A stretch of DNA of 64,000 nt from Cyrtodaria siliqua (lineage: Eukaryota > Mollusca > Bivalvia > Adapedonta > Hiatellidae). The position numbers were made by a program, and so were the translations under genes. This document shows positions 21,645 through 33,496 of the stretch, piece after piece (within the stretch, counting starts at the first letter, position 1; every line of letters begins with the position of its first letter). The notes beneath the pieces are model-generated. The model made no database searches and was not told the DNA's origin. It saw only the letters and a list, made by a program, of their open reading frames with translations. Location: positions 1 through 64,000 of the forward strand of contig JAWPHD010003248.1 of NCBI GenBank assembly GCA_037043455.1, read 5' to 3'.

Positions 21645-21837
21645 ATATTGCAGTAAAACTTTGCAATGTATGAATTCAATGGAACTGTAAAAGAATGCAC
21701 AATATTACATTAACATATTTATAAAGGTCATATATATGTGTTTTATTTACTTATATACGAACCCGACTTACTTGAAGTTTTAGTTTGCTTGAGCAATTAT
21801 TGTCTATCCCTACTTTGTGATACCATTACTTACCTGT

Positions 21838-21965
21838 ATATATCTTGTAGCGCTTCAATGAAGTGTCTTGCCTATATATGGAAACTCCGAAGTAACCCAG
21901 TTAACCCGATAACGGGACCTCCGATTCAAAGTCGAACGTGCTATCCAACTCGGCCACATAGGACC
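21838..21965 (-). repeat. tRNA-like SINE fragment
   Basis: On the minus strand TGTGGCCGAGTTGGATAGCA resembles box A, a TTCGACTTTGAATCGGAGG segment resembles box B, and GGCAAGACACTT follows as in core-type SINEs. Confidence 0.5.
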
Positions 21966-21974
21966 ATATACCAA

Positions 21975-22785
21975 GTATAGAGTATACAGCTTCAACAACT
22001 AGTTAAATATCGTATAGCAGTTAAGCAGAACATACAGCTTTAGCAACTTGATACTTCGGATGTCAGTTAAGCCAAGCATACAGCTTTAACATCTGTATCA
22101 GTTAAGCAGAGCGTACAACTTTAACATCTGTATAGTTAAGCAGAGCGTAGAGCTTTAACATCTGTCTCAGTTAAGCAGAGCGTACAGCTTTAACATCTGT
22201 CTCAGTTAAATCGAGCATACAGCTTTAACAACGTGTTACCTCGGATGTCAGTTAAGCAGAGCGTACAGATTTAACAACTGTCAGTAAAGCAGAGCGTAGA
22301 GCTTTAACATCTGTATCAGTTAAGCAGAGCGTACAGCTTTAACATCTGTATCAGTTAAGCAGATCGTACAGCTTTAACATCTGTCTCAGTTAAGCAGAGC
22401 GTACAACTTTAACATCTGTATCAGTTAAGCAGATTAAGCAGAGCGTAGAGCTTTAACATCTGTCTCAGTTTAGCAGAGCGTACAGCTTTAACAGCTGTCA
22501 GTTAGCAGAGTGTACAGCTGCTCTAACAACTGTCAGTTAAGCAAAGCGAACAGCCTTAACAACTGTCAGTGAAGCCGAACGTACAGCTGTATCAACTGTC
22601 AGTTAAGCAAAGCGTACATCTTTAACAACTGTCAGTGAAGTCGAACGTACAGCTTTATCAACTGTCAGTTAAGCCGAGCGTACAACTGTCAGTTAAGCAG
22701 AACGTACATCTTTACCAACTGTCAGTTAGGCAGAGCATACAGCTTTAACAACTGTCAGTTCAGCCGAGTGAGCAACAGCGAGTGA
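21975..22785 (+). repeat. Minisatellite, ~34-bp unit
   Basis: Roughly 23 units of the type CAGTTAAGCAGAGCGTACAG plus CTTTAACATCTGTAT, increasingly diverged towards the right (ACAACTGTCAGT forms). Confidence 0.92.
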
Positions 22786-22789
22786 CAAA

Positions 22790-23306
22790 TTTGTGTTACT
22801 CGGTTTTTATCCGGTAAGTTCAATAGTAAAATAAAAAATATTTGGCAGAGTAAAAATACAATATTTATTCAAGATTCTATTTTGAAAGATATATATATTA
22901 AGGACTATGGTTTTAAATACATAGAGAAAAACGGATGAAAGTAAATATTATTGATAACAAAAAATGTTGAGTGGCCTGTGTTTAAACTTGAAATTAAATA
23001 TTCTGAAGCACATGTATGGTGTTATTTAGACCCAATTTAAACATGACCAAGGGAAAGCAAGATATGTAAAATCTTGAAATGACCACTTGTTTTTCGGTAC
23101 AGTCGTGCCTACAATTCAATCCAGATACACCTTCTAAAAAATATTCTTGAAATTATGAATCCCTGATGTACATGCAAGGGCCGTTAAATTACAATAGTTT
23201 AACTGTTTACGACATGGTACTTGAAACATATATAAGCATGCCTGTAGATGTGGGCCGCCATGTTTGAAGAACGCTTACAATTTGTAAATACAGATTTCGA
23301 TCAATT
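22790..23306. other. Non-coding, possible upstream part of a decayed LINE
   Basis: AT-rich; no recognisable frame. The LINE remnant at 23307 may extend into it. Confidence 0.4.
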
Positions 23307-24011
23307 ATGTTATCCTTCAATACTACATTAAGCATTGAATATTTACATTTTTGTGCAGTAAATCAGATGTTTTTAATCAGGATAAGCGCATTTACAATTA
23401 ACAACTGCTTGACAGGTTTTATTCCAGACATATACACTATCCTAAATAGATATGGCCTTACGCATGTCCTGGACGGGTACGTTTCGAATGGTCACTTTCC
23501 TAGCAAACTGTGCTGGAAAAAGCTAGTGAATGGTAAAATATATGAAACTATAACCACTGAATTGAACAATAGGCTTGCTGAACCTGAATTTATAAGGTTT
23601 TCCTCAATTCATAGTAGCTATAGAGAATCAAATGTATGGTTATATGCTAGAAATCACCCAACATCTCTCAAATATTGTAAGACTGTTTGTGTGATTATAT
23701 CAAATATAACGAGAATAAATGAAAACTGCAAAAGATGTGATGTAATAACGGACAATGTTGTTGACCATTGCATATGCAATTGCCCATACGTAGAAAATGA
23801 AAGAACTAATTTGTGGTTAACAATACAAAACCAATTTGGAATACATGTAAAAGAAACCCTTTCGGCGCTTAACAAAAGCGACGTTGTTAATGTGTTCCTT
23901 GGTGCCAACAGTAACATGATTGAAACACTTCTCTCAGATGAAATAGACCGGTTTTATGGTACGATATTTAGATGCATACATTTGGTGTGGTTAAAATATG
24001 TAAGAGTGTAA
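23307..24011 (+). pseudogene. LINE ORF2 C-terminal fragment with zinc-knuckle
   Basis: An open frame of 234 codons resembling the region after the RT domain of CR1-like elements: PEFIRFSSIHSSYRES, LWLYARN-like text and a Cys-His cluster (CKRCDVITDN, then DHCICNCPY). Followed by AATAAA and a (TTA)n tail. No RT motif is present, so it is a 5'-truncated copy, not a host gene. Confidence 0.7.
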
Positions 24012-24203
24012 ACATAAATTAATTAATTAATTATATAATATGAATGCTTCAGCGCCAGTTCCTGGCACAGATTTGATTTTGCGTGATCTTGCATATATAA
24101 CTGCCAACATGTATATACGTTCTTGTTTTGTTTGTGTAATTATTTTGTAATTGGTTATCTGTCATTGTTGTTTGTATACTATGTGAATCTCCTATATGGA
24201 GGA

Positions 24204-24232
24204 AATAAAGAATATTATTATTATTATTACTC
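24204..24232 (+). terminator. LINE 3' end: AATAAA plus (ATT)n tail
   Basis: AATAAA at 24204-24209 and an ATT tract to 24232 close the LINE begun at or before 23307. Confidence 0.75.
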
Positions 24233-24402
24233 CGATTTCACGTATTGAATTAATTTACATGGTTGTGTAATGAATATTTCTTCGAAATACACACATTTTT
24301 CATAATGGTGAGCTTAACAACCGGAAATGACTGATTTTGTATCGGTCCGCACATTCTGGAATTCGATAAAACATTGCATTTTTAAATGTAAAAAAAGAAC
24401 AG

Positions 24403-24808
24403 GGGAGAATTTCTATAGGTAACTGTAAATCACTATTAGCCATACAATTTCATGAGCAAAGTGTGATATTCAAATTGTCTTCAGATTATAAGGCCCACCC
24501 AATAAAGCATTTGTGACCAGTACACATAATAACGCCTTACAGAATGTTATATATGTATTGTGTTTTGCTCTGACTTTTGGTCTAAAAACAATTAAGAAAT
24601 ACCAGATAAGTTTTGTATTCAAAAGCTAACTTATGAACATATATTTCTTCATTAAAGTAAATTACAAAGTGTTGTTTAGTTATTCTTACCCTCAGTATAG
24701 CAATGCTATACAAATAAAAAACTAAGAGCGGGCCTCAATTTATATACCTGAGTTGATCAGCCATGAAGCCTAATGGCTGTAAATATTCAAGCTTCCCATG
24801 CTTTTTCA
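24403..24808 (+). repeat. ~410-bp leader repeat, copy 1
   Basis: Starts near GAATTTCTATAGGTAACTG and ends near CCCATGCTTTTTCAATGG. It is about 90% identical to 25979-26384 in the same orientation. Confidence 0.88.
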
Positions 24809-24811
24809 ATG

Positions 24812-24856
24812 GTGGGGTGTGGAGGGGGGGGGGGGGGGAGGGGGGGGGGCGGGGAA
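24812..24856 (+). repeat. Poly-G tract
   Basis: Nearly pure G run, with a C near the end, joined to another copy of GAATTTCTATAGGTAACTG. Confidence 0.9.
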
Positions 24857-25060
24857 TTTCTATAGGTAACTGTAAATCGCTGTTAAAAATACATTTGCAC
24901 AAGGAAATAGAGATTATTAGTTTTTTGTCTAAGACCCATAAAGAGGGTGGGGGGGGGGGGGGGGGGGTGGGGGGGGGGGGGGCGGGGAATTTCTATAGGT
25001 AACTGTAAATCGCTGTTAAAAATACATTTGCACAAGGAAATAGAGATTATTAGTTTTTTG
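24852..25060 (+). repeat. Two short leader-repeat copies separated by poly-G
   Basis: GGGGAATTTCTATAGGTAAC and the following ~85 bases occur at 24852 and again at 24985. A G-tract of about 43 bases at 24945-24987 separates them. Confidence 0.9.
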
Positions 25061-25509
25061 TCTAAGGATGAGGCCCGACCCATAAAGAGTGTATAATAAT
25101 GTAGTAAAAATTATAACCATTTTGCATTTTATGTGCACTTGTATATATTTTGTATAGATGGATTTTCTTAAAAGACCCGTGTTAACAATTAACCAAGATA
25201 TATTGTGAAGAAAAGTACTACCAGAAATGGAGACAACACCTGGCATCGCAGAGAAATCATGCCAACGTGTGTTGTTGAACAGTGTAGACAGTGGTTACCA
25301 AATCCGTATGGACAACCTCATATGGGCCATAGGTGGGACTAATATTAATATATGGTGCAGTAAAATTATCACTTCTAGTTCGTGTGTTGTTGTTTGTTAC
25401 CTGATATTAATAATAGCAACAAGAGAATCGGTAGGACCGATGGATTCATCCCGAAAGTTATACAGAAAAAAGTAATGTTTAGTGAGTGCTTCCTTATTCG
25501 AAATGAATC

Positions 25510-25790
25510 CGTACGGAACTCTAATATGCTCCGGATAAGATTTTTCAAAAAAGGGAGATAATTAAAAAAAAAGTAGTGAAGCTAGAGTTATGGTTTCTAT
25601 GAACTGCACTCCGTCTCATAGTCCTTATCATTCACACGAACTTTAATCAAGCATACATTTTGAGTTATGCTCCGGACAAAATGTGTGACGCGCGGACGCA
25701 CACACGGACGGACGGAAAAAGCGGCGACTACATGCTCCCCGATAATAAACAATCTAGTGTTTTTAGTTACAATATATTTTATATCAAAAA
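25510..25790. repeat. Dispersed repeat with ACGGACGGACGG motif
   Basis: Contains ATGCTCCGGA twice and CACACGGACGGACGG. This wording resembles dispersed repeats at 7760 and 61580 in the other orientation. Non-coding. Confidence 0.4.
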
Positions 25791-25978
25791 CTATGGTAAT
25801 AGTAAATGAAAAGAAAAAACTGTGATGGGGCCTCAATATAATGTCTCTGTGGTAATCAGTCAGCGAGAAGTAAGCAGTTAAAAAGCATGCTATCCATGAT
25901 TTTTCAACGACTAGCTACATTCAGTTGGGAAATGTGTCTTTAAAGACATATTTCGAGCCTATTGTATTTGGGGGTGAG

Positions 25979-26384
25979 AGAATTTCTATAGGTAACTGTA
26001 AATCACTGTTAGCCATACAATTTCATGAGCAAAGTGTGATATTTTAAATTTTTCTTCAGAGTATGAGGCCCACTCAATAAAGCATTTGTGACCAGTACAT
26101 ATAATAAAACATTAAAGAATGTTGTATATTTATTGTGTTGTGCTCTGATTTTTGGTCTAAAAACAATTAAGAAACACCAGATAAATTTTGTATTCAAAAG
26201 CTAAATTATGAACATATAGTTCTTCATTAAAGTAAATTACAATGTGCTGTTAAGATATTCTTACCCTCAATATAGCAATGTTATACAAATAAAAAACTAA
26301 GAGCGGGTCTCAGTTTATATACCTGAGTTGATCAGACATGAAGCGTGCTGGCTGTAAATTCTCAAGTTTCCCATGCTTTTTAAA
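25979..26384 (+). repeat. ~410-bp leader repeat, copy 2
   Basis: Same order of words as 24403-24808. Ends about 130 bases before the first ATG of the Mutator-like pseudogene, so it may be that element's 5' non-coding region. Confidence 0.88.
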
Positions 26385-27206
26385 TGACCAAGTAGCGTTG
26401 GGAAATGTGTCTTTAAAGTGATTTTTGGATAACTTGAAATGATTGAAGTGTGTTTACTTGGATTTATAAACTTTTGGATATAACGATATTTTTCTGTGCA
26501 CATGTGTTTTCAAAATGGGAAATAAAAGAAAAGGTACGAAGGTCGAAAGAAAGAAATGTAATCGTCCGGCAGGAGTTCATGCAAAAAGAGTAAAAATTGC
26601 CTACACCAAAAACATAAACAAACAAGAATGAAGATTGAAAATGTATCAAACTCTTAAATGCAAACCATACAAGACTGTCACCCATCTTTGTTCAGTAGAC
26701 GGAAAACCAACAACAAAAATTGTAGTTAAAAGGATTGATATGCAAAGAAATAGAAATTTAGACTATATAAACATTGGTAACAATAGATTGAGATATTTGA
26801 TAAAGAATGATGGAAACGTGTTGAATGGTAATAGGATTATTAACCTCGACAAATTAAAAGATCATGTTGTATAACATTACATACAGCTATGTGCATTAAA
26901 GCAAAGGAAATTGCAGAAAAGGGTGAGCCATGTCTGACATTAGAATCTGAATCTAAGCGTCAGGGTATGTACAGTGTGCAATGTGCAGTTTACAAAGGTT
27001 GTGGGCAAAGGTTTTTGTTCGAAACTTCGGAAATGGATGTCAATTCTAAAACTGCTGATATCAATTTAAGAGCGGTTTGGGGAAGTGTTTCTTTTGACGG
27101 TGGATTTTCGTTATTGCAGGAACTAATGGGTACAATGAACCTTCCACCAGTAAGCAAAACAGTTTCTCTAAAGTTGAAGATAAAATTGGGAATTGATGGG
27201 GTGTGG

Positions 27207-27234
27207 GGGAGTGGGGGGGGGGGGGGGGGGGGGG
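27207..27234 (+). repeat. Poly-G tract inside the transposase pseudogene
   Basis: GTGGGG followed by an almost pure G run. It replaces transposase coding sequence and makes a Gly run in the local frame. Confidence 0.9.
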
Positions 27235-27260
27235 AGTATTTAAAGACGAGATAGTAAAAG

Positions 27261-27556
27261 CTGGAAGAAAGATTGATTGATTGAATTGGATTTTATAGTC
27301 GCACCAACAGCTAAGGTCATGTGGCGATTTTCCAGCTTCTATTGGTGGAGGAAGACCCCAGGTGCCCCTCCGGGCAATTTCCGTGCACGGGCGGGCACCT
27401 GGGTAGAACCACCGACGTTCCGCAAGCCAGCTGGATAGCTTCCTCACATAAAGATTCCTAGGCCCCTGAGGGATCGAACCTACAGCGGTGAGGGGCAAGT
27501 GATTTCAAGTCAGAGACGTTAACCACTCGGCCACGGACGCCCCCCTGGAAGAAAGA
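27261..27556 (-). mobile_element. SINE family 1, full-length, with 12-bp target duplication
   Basis: The body at 27273-27544 matches 7046-7318 almost base for base (box B GGTTCGATCCCTC on the minus strand). CTGGAAGAAAGA occurs at 27261-27272 and again at 27545-27556. It splits the transposase pseudogene, so it is younger than that element. Confidence 0.95.
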
Positions 27557-29030
27557 AGATTAGCTATTGAAAGAGGAGATTTTTACAATGGTGTTCCTTG
27601 CATTAAAGTAATATGTGACGGAGGGTGGAGCAAGAGGGCTCACACACAGACGTACAATGCAACTGGTGGTGTAGCAGGAATGTTCGGAGTGGTCACCAAG
27701 AAAATATTATACCTTGGCATCAGAAACAAATACTGCTACATTTAGTCAAACATCCAGTAGCAGTAATGTCAAAGAACACGTATGTTATAAGAATAGGAGT
27801 GAAAGCAGCCAGTCGATGGAAAGCAACATGATCCTAGAAGGATTTCTAGAGGCTGAGAGTGTACATGTATTGATATATAATAAGGTTATAGCTGATATAG
27901 TTTTTTTTTCGAAAACTATTCAAAATGTTCCGTATGGGGTTCTTCTGTTCAGAAGATGGAGTGCGCAAATCATGCATGCAAATTTTTGAGAGGAAATTTG
28001 AAAAAATTAGTTCAGGAAAAACCCGAGTATAAAGGGAAAGGGAAATTGACAAAAACTGTAAGGTCTAGTTAACAACAGCAGTTAGATGTGCTATTGAAAT
28101 GAGGAGTGCTGACAATAATGCTAAAGTTTTAAAGAAGGACATCAAAAACTCAATTTATCATATATTTGGTTATCATGACAAATGTTCATATTTCTGCACC
28201 AAAAAAAACAAAAACCCCCAACACCAAAGGATAATTAAGCTGAAAATAATGTGGAAGAAGATGATGATGATGATGATATTTTTGAAGATCAGGCAATGTA
28301 CTGGGTTGAAGAGAATGTAAAAGAGCAAGCTGAATCAAGATATACATGCCGAAAAAGTGAAGCTGACGTCAAAAACATCATAACAGCGAAAGACTAATTG
28401 GTAATTACACGACAAACATAGCTGAAAGCTGGATGAATATTAGAAGTAAGTTTGATGGTGGGAAAGTGATAAATCGCTGTAATCGAGGTTTTTGGAGAAC
28501 ATGTTCTATTGTATGTGCACTTAGGACGAATTTGGGGCCAGCCTGGTCACCTATAACATACCAAAATGTAACGGCCAAGCACCATGTAACTTTTTTGAAA
28601 ACACAAAATACTGACAAAGCAAAACTTCAAAGAAGAAAAAGAAAGCAGAGCAACACTATTAAACCATCAAAAAAAGCAAATATGGATTATGGACCATGCG
28701 TTTTGAATAATACAGAGGATGTATCTGCAGAATACTGGAAAATGTCAGTTCCAATTTTATAACAAAGTGGTACTAAAGGAAAATGATGAAATTAAAATAA
28801 TTGAAGAACAAACAAAGGAGCAGCATTTGTGTAATACATGGAAGAGAGAGAGAGAGAGAGAGAAAATTGCGACTTACGCCTTCAAATTTTGGGAAAGTAA
28901 TGCAAAGGAAATGTAATAACGGTTCCACTTCATTGGTGAAAAATCTTCTTCATTCCAATTTTAAAGGAAACAAGTATATCGTCAGAGGTCTTGCATGCTC
29001 AAGAAACAAATACCCTAATTGAATACCAAG

Positions 29031-29501
29031 CTAACAAGTAAAAAATGTCCTTCAAAGTAACAAATTATCGTTCAAGGAAGCAAGTAAAAGGAGAAGCCGA
29101 CCCTAACGACCCTTGTTTTTTAACAATGTTACAGTAAACAAAGGTATTATTTTATTTGACCTAACTGACAGTATGCTTACAAGTACTAACACATACATTC
29201 CTATCATTCTTTGACATACGTGCAGAATGCACTAGATATAATGACCCTACAGATTATAGCCTTTTGCTACAGTTGAGACTATGCGAAATTGTCGAATGAA
29301 CATCGCTGACACTGGTGAGACTTCAAATCAGGTTTTCCTAAATTCAAGCGCACCATGCTTTACATTTAGCCATGCCAACCCCATGCAGTATAATTGAATA
29401 ACAGCATTTAAAAATGATATAGATAAATCAAATTATATCAAGTATTACCAATGTGTTTCTTATCATCTATCTTGACCAACTTTTGTAACATCATTTCACA
29501 G
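29031..29501. other. Non-coding, nothing recognised
   Basis: Between the end of the Mutator-like pseudogene and the exon-like 29502 segment; no supported feature. Confidence 0.4.
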
Positions 29502-29601
29502 AATAGTTCCAAACGGATGAAGGCCACCGACTTTTTTGGAAGAACAATATCGCATGAATGGTGCATATATGAAGTTACTAAAGAGACAAAATGGTTCAAA
29601 G
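29502..29601 (+). CDS. Possible exon A of a two-exon remnant
   Basis: Acceptor-like TCATTTCACAG precedes and donor GTATGA follows. The frame reads SSKRMKATDFFG, then TKETKWFKG, and ends in phase 1. It joins in frame to 30092. Function unknown; a chromo/Tudor-like fold is only a guess. Could belong to the neighbouring transposon or to a host gene. Confidence 0.35.
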
Positions 29602-30091
29602 GTATGATAATTTTTATTTAATGTTACTTATTGTTTAAATAATTTCATTACTGGTCGACAAAATGCTTACTTCATTTTTAACTCTTTGCCTATGTCATTT
29701 TCAGCTACTACTATTGTGTAAAATGTCTATAGTGTACACAGCTGCATCACTGCATGATAATGAAAATATTACATCTTACACCACTTCATACTCTGGCAGC
29801 TGCATTTCCTCTATGGTGGACTTATGACAATGGCACATTTTTCCAGCCACTTTCATCTCAGTCAATGTTCGCAGTCAGTGCATGCAGTTGTTCCTTGCCA
29901 CTTTCTCTGAATGCTAATGACCACCATATTTCATTTATATTATATTTCATTTACACATTTCGATTCTTCTAAACACATTATTCAACATTAGCAAGTAACT
30001 GATAATTGTAATTCATTTGAAGTGTCACAGGATCTATCAGTTATGCATTTGAAAGGTCAAAGGATACATCAGCTATGCGCTTATTCCACAG

Positions 30092-30238
30092 GTACTGTAT
30101 TGGATGTAAAGACAGAGGAAAAGTGGTTCACCATCGGCAGTTTATGAAGTCGTGTATAAAGGAGAAGGTACTTGTGAAGTTGACAATCTGCACGAGGACC
30201 TCAACAGTGGCGCTTTGGTTTTTGTAACAATTTTGTAA
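30092..30238 (+). pseudogene. Possible exon B of the same remnant, one frameshift
   Basis: Acceptor TTATTCCACAG. It continues from exon A as GTVLDVKTEEKWFTIG, then needs a one-base shift at about 30141 to read YEVVYKGEGTCEVDNLHEDL and SGALVFVTIL before TAA 30236-30238. The WF.G.V and YEV.Y.GE pattern suggests a small beta-barrel domain. Confidence 0.35.
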
Positions 30239-30309
30239 GACAATTAGACCTACATGTGTTTTTCACTTAAAAATTACAAGTAGTCTACCTTCACTAAACG
30301 GATTAAATT

Positions 30310-30310
<1 letters not shown>

Positions 30311-30350
<40 letters not shown>
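30311..30350 (+). repeat. (CT)n microsatellite
   Basis: Twenty uninterrupted CT repeats. Confidence 0.97.
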
Positions 30351-30355
<5 letters not shown>

Positions 30356-31868
30356 TAATAATTCAGTGACTTATTAATAACTTTATAAATATAAATCTTT
30401 GTCGATGTTAAAAGATACTGCACAGCAACATTCACAATGAAATACTATCTTGCTTAATTAAGTTGTATTATTCTATTGTCATTTATTGGCCACCATACCA
30501 ATGCATAGATATATTTCTTTGTGCAAAGTAAAAATATAGAAATGTTTAAAATGTCATGCTAATTGTGTATTTCGTTTTACTAATTCAACCTTTTCTGAAC
30601 ATTAATTGAAAAACTGGCTTCCCTGCACATGAGGTTGGCCCTTATATTACATACATAATTTCAGGGATATAGACACTGATACATGAGAACAACCGTACCA
30701 AAATTGGACATACAAAAACGTAAGATTTTCACTTATTTCAATGTTTTCATTTTTAGCAATTTGTCTTAAGTACTACAAAAGAGCTATATTTTTTAATCCA
30801 GTCAAAACTATCAATTTCTAAACTCACTCAAAACAGGGAGTACGTTACGTTCTCCCTGCTCAAAACAAGATTTTTCAAATTCTTTACCGCAAACCATTCT
30901 GCTTCTCAATGTTACCTGAACCAGTTTGCATAAATGTGTATAACAAATATGCAGGGCTTTAAAAGAATCCTACTGTAAATACCGTACTTTTTAGACGAAA
31001 CCTATTGTGTATATAATATATTAGTCTAATTAAAGCAGGGTCCCAATGATCAGTACATGAACTATGCTTATTAATAAATGCAGACAATTCTCAAGTTTTT
31101 CATTGTGTCCGACAGGTGTCGCTGCGCGATTGACCTGTGTGATTTTGCGCGAGGCATGCCGGTAATCAATGGCGGTGTAAACAATAATACCGTCTGCTGC
31201 GAGTTTTATTTTGTGGAGGACTGGCCACTATTTTTCTAATTTTGACAGGTTTCTATATACGTATCCGTGTCAGATCCATAATTAGACCAATATCTGTCAC
31301 AAGTTGACCGATATAATTTATTAAATAGTTTGTCGCTACCTCGTGAGTAACTCGTGGCTAATTAGCATAATGCCTATTTATAATTCGAAAATGAAAGTAC
31401 TTCAAAAGTCATGAAAGAGAAAGCGTTATGTTTAGACGGTAAAATGATGGTAAATAAAAGCATTAGGTTTTACTTATTAAACTATGAACTCCTGATTTAT
31501 AAACAATTTATTGAAATATAAAGTAATCCGTTGGCGGTTATGCGTAAGCGTATGTAGACAAAAGCCATATTTTGCTGTAATGCGTCTTAGTATAAAGGCC
31601 TGGGAGTGGCTAGTTACCAGCCATATGGAGTACACAGAAAGTGATGACGTCATTTTGTATACACATTATCGCATTGCGCAATCGAACACACACAATAGAC
31701 TGCACATGGGAGCAATTCTGTCTTTTGGTAACTGTTGCGATCCATGATCATATAGTGAAAAAGTGGTAGGTATTTAGTGAATCCCATAAAGGCCTATCGT
31801 CAGTTCTGACGTAGCCGGTGTATGTATAGAATGCAAGTTTTTGCGTCTGTGTGATCAAGATCGATACA
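30351..31868. other. Non-coding, nothing recognised
   Basis: Short open frames here have no family wording. No repeat pair was noticed. Confidence 0.4.
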
Positions 31869-31975
31869 GGACGTTTCGGCACCAAACCATTTCGACACCT
31901 AGACGAATCGGCACCTAGACTTTTCGGCACCATTTCGGCACCATTTCGGCATCTACCTAGACGTTTCGGCACCCA
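31869..31975. repeat. Short tandem-like block, TTTCGGCACC motif
   Basis: Several copies of TTTCGGCACC and CCTAGACG in irregular spacing. Confidence 0.75.
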
Positions 31976-32179
31976 TTTATATTTGAGTATTATAATGAAG
32001 TAAAGAAATTAAATATTTTCAATAAGATCACTTGTAATTCATTTAAAATGCAAAGTTGATTGTCTTAACGGCAAATCCGAAGCGGATTTGAGCCTGAATA
32101 CAACTAAAACATGAACATAAATAGGGCCCATATGATAATCACTTGTGACATTTAAGTAAATATGACTTTTATATTATAT

Positions 32180-32255
32180 TGCAGCATGGTCACTGAAATT
32201 CCCTTTGTAATAGCTCAAGTGTAAATCGTTTAATTGAAAATACTTGAATATGTCC
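32180..32255 (+). repeat. Interspersed repeat family A, short copy 3
   Basis: GCAGCATGGTCACTGAAATT, then CAAGTGTAAATCGTTTAATT, matching the start of 1876-2135. Confidence 0.6.
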
Positions 32256-33150
32256 CTTTTAACATGTATAATAGTGTATACCCAAGACCAAATAAAAACT
32301 TAGTTGTATTCATACAGTATCTTTTAATTCTTTTCTTTACTTTCCTGTCATCTCCATATCGACGACTACATTTATGTGACTTGAACAAAGCCTCCAGAAA
32401 CTAACCCACTATTAAAGATCGCCTGCATATAACGCATGCGTTATACCTTTCTTGTTTACATTTGGTTGAACATCTATGATAAAGATCGAGTCTATCTATC
32501 ACCTACCAACATTTAGAGGGGTGTCAAATTTCAGGTCACGTCTATTTTGGTGACTATTTATTTATCAAAAATATGAATATATTTATGATAGTTATATGGT
32601 CATTTAATTTCCACGTATTTCTCATGTCCATCAAAACATGCCCTTCGGCAAAAGTTTGAGTAATTAGTAAGACTTATACATTCACTTTCCTGCGCACAAT
32701 ACATGCGTGCTTGTTGTTATAAGCGGTACATTTTCAGGTTGAAACAGCAAAAACAAGGATGTGTGTTCAATATATGACGCCTGCTAGCCTAAAGATATGT
32801 TGTTAAAATCATAACATGGACACGGGTAGACGTAATCTTTCGTAGTATTATACACGGTGTAGGTCAAGTATCCTATAGTCGGACTTTGGTAAATGGACTC
32901 ATTCAATCACGTGTGCAGTTTACATTCCCATTGACTAAAAAGAACTTCTTTTTGTGCGTATACAATCGGAGTGTGATTATTGCAGTGTGACCTGGACGGA
33001 CAGCAACATAATTCGTGGGTGGACTAATTAAAAAACAACAAGGATGGAGCCATCGTGCATGACACCAGTGTCTTAATTTAATAGGCATGATTAAGACATA
33101 CGCACTCAATAATGATGCTCGCTTCTTTATAAATTAAACGAAACTATTGT
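32256..33150. other. Non-coding, nothing recognised
   Basis: No supported gene or repeat. Confidence 0.4.
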
Positions 33151-33415
33151 CAGAGTTTTCATACCGTAAGGACTACTTTGTGTAAAGTAAACGGAACTAA
33201 TCAACTATAATCAGGGTTGTAATACTGAATTTGTGTGTGTGAAGTAAACCAACTATAACCAGGAGGACTTCTAAGGTTTGTTTGTGTAAAGAAAACGGAA
33301 CTATAGCCAGGGTTGTAATACTGTAAGGACTTCTACGGTTTGTTTGTGCAAAGTAAACGGAACTATTGCCAGGGTTGTAATACTGTATGGACTTCTAAGA
33401 TTTGTTTGAACCCGT
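33151..33415 (+). repeat. Tandem repeat, ~65-bp unit, upstream of lipase 2
   Basis: Four diverged units of GTAAACGGAACTAT plus CAGGGTTGTAATACTG and GGACTTCTAAGGTTTG. It ends about 80 bases before the ATG of lipase 2, so it occupies the presumed promoter or 5' UTR. Confidence 0.8.
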
Positions 33416-33496
33416 TGTGGATCTAACAAGTTGTGAAAATATAAATAAAACAACAGACAACTTGTGATATTATCATTAACCTGTGGAATCATCATC

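Larger units (their letters stand above)
26515..29030 (+). pseudogene. Mutator-like transposase with YqaJ-type nuclease start, decayed
   Basis: Frame fragments run in the order expected for the invertebrate transposon proteins that combine a Mutator-like transposase domain with a YqaJ-type exonuclease. They are: MGNKRKGTKVERKK and RPAGVHAKR (26515), NGNRIINLDKLKDHVV (to 26874), VYKGCGQRFLF and NLRAVWGSVSFDGG (26889-27160), NGVPCIKVICDGGWSKR and TYNATGGVAG (27585-27700), SSSNVKEHVCYKN, MECANHACKFLRGNLKKLV-like text (27958-28015), MNIRSKFDGGKVINRCNRG, and RLTPSNFGKV plus LVKNLLHSNFKGNKYI (28850-28985). Frameshifts and stops separate them; a poly-G tract (27207-27234) and a SINE (27273-27544) interrupt the frame. 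The rest of the nuclease domain is missing. Family assignment rests on recalled motif order, not on a search. Confidence 0.75.

Noticed and set aside
24763..25083. Gly- or Pro-rich frames
   Set aside because: Caused by poly-G tracts.
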